Assembly: GCA_019722365.1 (NCBI GenBank)
Contig: JADFUC010000480.1
Location: 62,001 to 126,000, forward strand
DNA length: 64,000 bases
Reading direction: 5' to 3'
DNA from: Lithospermum erythrorhizon
Lineage: Eukaryota; Streptophyta; Magnoliopsida; Boraginales; Boraginaceae
The notes beneath the pieces were generated by a model. The model saw only the letters and a program-made list of their open reading frames with translations, searched no databases and was not told the origin of the DNA. The translations under genes were made by a program, and so were the position numbers. Of the stretch, positions 59,409 through 64,000 are shown one piece after another (the first letter of the stretch is position 1; each line of letters starts with the position of its first letter).

Positions 59409-60420
59409 ATGTCCAACTATAAGCCTTAACTTCTCGCTCCTCTAAACCTCAAAGGAGACAAACTACATGTCTCTTTGGGCAAACAGTTATAAGATATCTC
59501 ATGTGCGGCTTGAAAAATTCTACTTGAATAGATAATGCACAAACATCAGAAATGATTGAAAGAAAGAAAAGAAGAACTTTACATGAAAAAAATCTGTGCC
59601 ATAAGACTAAGATGGATCATCTTGACGATGCTCTACAATTAGAATATCCGAATGTGAGGATCCTAAGCCTGGAAGAACTCAAAGAATGATTTGGATACCC
59701 AAGGGAAGTTCTTTTACCTGCAGCAATTGATGAATGGAACAAACTCAGGTTCCAAGACTTTAAAAGTGTTGTTGATTACAACTCTGCCTTGTTTAAAATT
59801 GTATCACAATTAGAATATTGTGGTAAAGTTGTAACTGAAGGTGAAAAATTAGAAAAATATTTAACGTTTTCATGCATCACAAATATTGTCATAAGAACAA
59901 TATAGAATGAGGGAATATAATAAATATCTCGTAATTGGTGCATGCCCTTTTGATGGCGTAAAAAGAATAACGAAGTTCATTGAAAAACTATCAAGCACCA
60001 TCGGGACAATGGCATTTCCGTATAAATGCAATCTACTTTAAGGGTCGTGGGTGGTTATGATCGATTCAGAGGTCGGTGTCAGAAGTCAAGGTCGCGGGTA
60101 ATTTTCGGTCGAGATCAGGGACATGGTTTCATGAATTATAATAGACCTACCAAAAATTACCCAAATCGACAAGAAAAGGGTAAGAAAATCCAAGAAGGTC
60201 ATTGAAAACAATGACAATTTGTGTTACGAGACGCGAAAGAAAGGTCATCGTCTGTGGCGCCAGAACACGTAATATCTTTGTAAAAGATATAAAGCATCTC
60301 GTGAGAAGAAAAAGGAAATGGAAAAGAAAAGGAAGTCAACTTTTAATGAATATGAACCCGAGGGATGACTCAGAGGTCTTGAGGCCGCATTTCGTGATTT
60401 AAACAAATGGAAATGAACTT
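59409..60420 (+). pseudogene. copia gag remnant (element D)
   Basis: It starts with MSN, as in this gag family. A clear block follows: LLPAAIDEWNKLRFQDFKSV then YNSALFKIVSQL (59715-59815), the conserved gag helices. The zinc knuckle near 60215 reads LCYETRKKGHRLW, with cysteines replaced, so nucleic-acid binding is lost. An in-frame TGA precedes the block and several stops follow it. Confidence 0.75.
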
Positions 60421-60547
60421 AGATTAAAGAAAATTTGATATGATGAACTAATTTATGTTTGAATAATGTGTGATGAATAATCTTCTTGTGTCTCAGATTA
60501 TGTGTGACATTAGTATGTGATGTCTGTTTTATATCTATAAAATAATA

Positions 60548-60860
60548 ATGTTGTTGATTATATGTTGTGCTGATTTACTCTCTTTAAGTCTTATATCATT
60601 ACATGCTCAAAGAAGGCTTACCATGAAACCCGCCGTGACATTTGCATCCCGCATAAAGGGAACAACCTACACAATCCTCAAGAAGAAGACATATTTTACT
60701 GACATCAACATTACCAAAGCAATAATTAATACAATTTCAGGTCCTGCAGACTTGATTGAAGGATCGGGTAATGCCATGTTCAGCATACCAAATGGAACAA
60801 AATTTGTCATTAATGACGCTTTTGTATTCAAGTCAAAAGAAACTTATTAAGTTTTAATGA
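60548..60860 (+). pseudogene. copia protease remnant (element D)
   Basis: A 100-codon frame contains GTTYTILKKKTYFTDI, ADLIEGSGNAMFSIPNGT and FVINDAF, the copia aspartic-protease region. The catalytic aspartate before GTT is not present in this frame. The first 40 residues are unrelated. Confidence 0.7.
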
Positions 60861-61029
60861 CATATATCGTCATGGTATGATAATCGAAACGATAATCAAG
60901 GTAATATGAAATAAGAATTGTATTATCATAGTATTTTGGGAAGAAGAAAATATTAGAGAAACTACCAAAATTACCTTTCCTCGATTACATTACACCTATA
61001 TTCTTGAAATTGAATGTAACTAGTAATAA

Positions 61030-61990
61030 AGAGGATCCCAAACCTGTGATTCTTGTGGCATGATCGCTTAGGTCATCCCTGCTCCACAATGACGAAAAGT
61101 AATTGAAAATAATGGTCATCCCTGTAAGGTTTAAAGATTAATAAATGTAACATGAAGTTTGTTCTAGGAAAATTAATAAATAGGCATGCACCATGCAAAC
61201 TTCACACTGAATTCATCTTTATTTCTTGAGAAAAAGAATTCAAGGCGACATATATGTGGACCTATCCATCCAATTATCCGATCATTCAGTATTTTATGAT
61301 ATTAATTATTTTATCTAGTAGATTGTCACATGTTTATTTATTGTCAAGTCGAGATATGGCATTTGGTAAGATTTCTTGCTCAAATAATCAAATTAAGAGC
61401 ACAATTTCGATTATACTATAAAGAAAGTTAGACTTTGACAATGTTGGTGAATTTACATCTGAATCATTTAATAATTATTGCATGTCAATTGGAATTATCA
61501 TGAACATCCCGTTTCATGCATACACAAAATGGTTTAGCCGAATCATTACTAAACGCCTTCGCATATTGCTAGACCATTGATAATGAAAAAATAAAATTAC
61601 TGCCATTATACGGGTCATGCAATTTACATGACGATCATTAAATACGCTTAAGACCAAGTGCTAATCATAAACATACTCCATATCAACTTGCAGTTGGTCA
61701 AGAACCAGATATTTCCCATCTAAAGATTTTTGCCGCGCAGCTTTATGTACCAATAGCTCCACCACAAAGAACAGCATGGGACTCAAAGCGAGGTTAAGTA
61801 TATATGTAGGGTATGAGTCACCCTCCATTATTAGATATCTTGAACCTTTAACAAGTGATATTTTTCAGGCAAGGTTTGCTAATTGTCATTTCGACGAGAC
61901 AGTTTTTCCTCCTCTACGAGGAGAAAAAGAAACAAATGTAGAAAAGGACATAACGTGGTGCCATCTTTATCAGACGCACCTCGTATAATA
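61030..61990 (+). pseudogene. copia integrase remnant (element D)
   Basis: The N-terminal zinc-binding part begins with LWHDRLGHPCSTM (about 61053). The catalytic region has DNVGEFTSESFNNYCMSIGI (about 61440-61495), containing the second acidic residue of the D,D-35-E triad. Then HKHTPYQLAVGQEPDISHLK and VYVGYESPSIIRYLEPLTSD-like text (61.67-61.86 kb) mark the C-terminal part. Stops and frameshifts occur every 100-200 bp. Confidence 0.75.
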
Positions 61991-62166
61991 AATCATGGGG
62001 TTAAAACGAAAGAAAATTGTGTACTTAAGGCCAAGAAATCAATTACCGTATTCATTTATCGATATTTAAAAAGAGTAACAAAGTCACATGTACCATTTAT
62101 TAATACTCCCTCGTATTGAAATTCCAAAGCAAATGATGTAGCAAGTATTATCCAAGGCACGCCCGG

Positions 62167-63455
62167 TTGGGTGTCAGTTCAGGTTCCAAGGAAAATCCGA
62201 AAAAAGGCAAGGCAAGTAAAAAGATTGATACGAATGAAAGTGATCTTGATAAGACACTAAATGATAATGATAAGCCCGGGATAGAAAAAAGTGCTCTTGA
62301 AGAAGCACAAGATGATGAAAATGAGATTATTAATAATGAAACTGAAAATAAGAATGATCTCGAGATTTCTATCAATTATGTTAATACAGGAAATCTTTGG
62401 AACCGGAAAAATAAGCATATTGATGAAATATTTGCATTCTCCATTGCATATGAAATTATGAATGAAAATGATGATCCTGAACCCAGATCTGTGGTTGAAT
62501 GTCAAGGTCGACTTGATTGGCCAAAATGGAAAGATGCAATAGATACTGAATTGAAATCTCTTAAAAATCGAAAAGTATTTGGGCCTATTGTGACTATTCC
62601 CTGAAGGTATGAAACCTGTTGGTTATAAGTGGGTATTTGTGAGAAAACGAAATGAGAAAAACGAGATTGTAAGATACAAGGCCTGGTCTTGTTGCACAAG
62701 GTTTTCTCAAAGACCCGGAATTGATTACGAGGTAACCTACCTCTCCCCGTTATGGACGCCATTACTTTTCGTTATTTAATAGGTTTGTCAGTATCTAATA
62801 ATCTTGATATGCATCTTGGGCTGATGTCAAGTTATTAAAATTATTTATATGGGATCACTTGATAGTGATATATACATGAAAAATTCCGTAAGGATTTTAA
62901 AATGATTGGAAAGACGCAAACCTGTGGAAATGTATGCAATTAGGTTAAAAAGATCATTTTATGGGTTAAAAACAACCGACGAATGTATAATAGGCTAAGT
63001 GAATATTTACTTAAAGAGGACTACGTGAATAATCCTATTTGTCCTTGTGTTTTTATAAAGAAAACAATATCTGGTTTTGTAATCATTGCTGTCTATGTTG
63101 ATGATCTAAATATTATTGGAACTAATAAAGAAATCAAAGAAGCAATGAATTACTTAAAGAAAGAATTTGAAATGAAAGATCTGGGGAAGACCAGGTTCTG
63201 CCTTGGTTTACAAATTGAGTACACTAAAAATGGTATTTTGGTACACCAATCAAATTACACAGAAAGGGTATTAAAAAGGTTTAACATGGATAAGGCAAAC
63301 CCTTTAAGTACTCTCGATAATGGGCGTAACACTAATATTGAAAAGGATCCTCGGCCCTGGGCGAAGAAAACGAAGAAGATCTTGCATCAAGTACCATACC
63401 TAAATGCAATTAGAGCCTTAATGTATCTTACTAATTGTACAAGACTGATATAGCC
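62167..63455 (+). pseudogene. copia reverse transcriptase remnant (element D)
   Basis: The integrase-RT linker is acidic and asparagine-rich (open 62167-62604) and leads into QGRLDWPKWKDAIDTELKSL, the RT domain start. Later blocks are VAQGFSQRPGIDYEVTY across a frame change (about 62690) and, in a 156-codon open frame (62983-63453), FVIIAVYVDDLNIIG with an intact YVDD active site, MKDLGKTRFCLGLQIEY and HQSNYTERVLKRFNMDKA. It is the best preserved part of the element but split over at least four frames. Confidence 0.85.
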
Positions 63456-63481
63456 AGTGAATTTACTAGCAAGATTTAGTC

Positions 63482-63965
63482 TTGTCCTACAAAGAAGAGA
63501 CATTAGAAAGGAATAAACATATATTTCGACATATCTTCAGGTACCCGATCTTGGTTTGTTTTATCCTAAATACAAAATCGCTTTGCTTGGTTATGCATGT
63601 AGGTTATTTGGTCGATCCACATAATGCTAAACTGCTGCATCGGTATGTATTTACATACTTCAAGTGACACCGCAATACCTTGAGATCCCAAAAGGCACTG
63701 TCAAGTAATAGCTCTTCACGAAACAAGCAAAAGAGTGCATGGAAGACTGACACGACATATCCACAACATCCAGCTTACTATTTGATAAGAATCCAACAAT
63801 TTCAGATGAAGACACATCGCATGTGTTACTGGGATGAAAAAAAGATATATCAAAAGTGAGGACCAAACACATCCTCCCCAAGCTTCTTTTCATTCACTCA
63901 AGAACTGAAGAAACAAGTGAGGTAGATATCCAAGATATCCGCTCATGTGATAATGTAATTGCATC
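63482..63965 (+). pseudogene. copia RNase H remnant (element D), runs toward the window edge
   Basis: The frames include LFYPKYK-like text, VGYLVDPHNAKLLHRYVFTY (where AGYLSDPHNAxSQTGYVFTY is usual), FFSFTQELKK and HLFTKTLPTLG near the edge. The motif style separates this lineage from elements A and C. Stops follow VFTYFK and others. Confidence 0.7.
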
Positions 63966-64000
63966 TCTTCACAAAGACTCTTCCGACATTGGGCTGCTAA

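Larger units (their letters stand above)
58118..64000 (+). mobile_element. Ty1/copia element D, truncated by the window end
   Basis: The plus-strand order is a 1.3-kb leader, gag (59.4-60.4 kb), protease, integrase, RT and RNase H, running to the right edge. It is of a different lineage from elements A-C, shown by its gag and RNase H wording. All domains have stops or frameshifts but conserved blocks are easy to read, so it is younger than element A. The 3' LTR would lie beyond 64 kb. Confidence 0.8.

Overview
This is a stretch of plant nuclear DNA. Spliceosomal introns with GT-AG borders, plant-type gene families, a tRNA-derived SINE, Stowaway-like MITEs, Ty1/copia and Ty3/gypsy retrotransposons, L1-type LINEs and an endogenous pararetrovirus fragment all point to a eudicot. 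The species cannot be fixed from the sequence. About three quarters of the window is old transposon, heavily interrupted by stops and frameshifts.

Layout. 1-7.6 kb: decayed LTR-type DNA with degenerate tandem repeats and no recognisable gene. 7.66-14.5 kb: a decayed copia element on the + strand, with a good 5' LTR, a Met-tRNA primer site and gag, protease, integrase, RT and RNase H remnants. 14.5-17.9 kb: a gypsy-type long LTR with a gag scrap. 17.9-26.6 kb: remains of two or more related copia elements. A 5'-truncated LINE RNase H (with target-site duplication) and the 5' part of a caulimovirid (leader plus movement-protein region), sitting against a (TA)16 run, are embedded in them. 26.6-29.8 kb: a probable Helitron 3' end, an old LINE RT, and a second LINE (ORF1 plus poly-A) inserted in it. 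30.9-40.5 kb: a Tat-like Ty3/gypsy element on the - strand, with LTR remnants, a tandem-repeat-rich 3' region and an additional antisense ORF on the + strand.

43.5-57.8 kb is a gene island with three ordinary genes. (1) A myosin-binding protein with a GTD-binding coiled coil (+, two coding exons, 699 aa). (2) An Alba-family nucleic-acid-binding protein (-, five exons, 135 aa), whose exons are all short and which I assembled by splicing. (3) A CUE-DUF1771-Smr protein (-, four coding exons, 432 aa). The myosin-binding and Alba genes are convergent. Introns of the first two genes carry a MITE and a SINE.

57.8-64 kb: a second, distinct copia element on the + strand running off the right edge. 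Its long leader holds a small potential transcription unit for a 42-residue single-pass membrane peptide.

No operon-like or defence-like system is present. The three cellular genes look functionally independent. The most unusual items are the small membrane ORF in the copia leader, the promoter/intron arrangement in front of the antisense ORF of the gypsy element, and the pararetrovirus fragment at the TA repeat.
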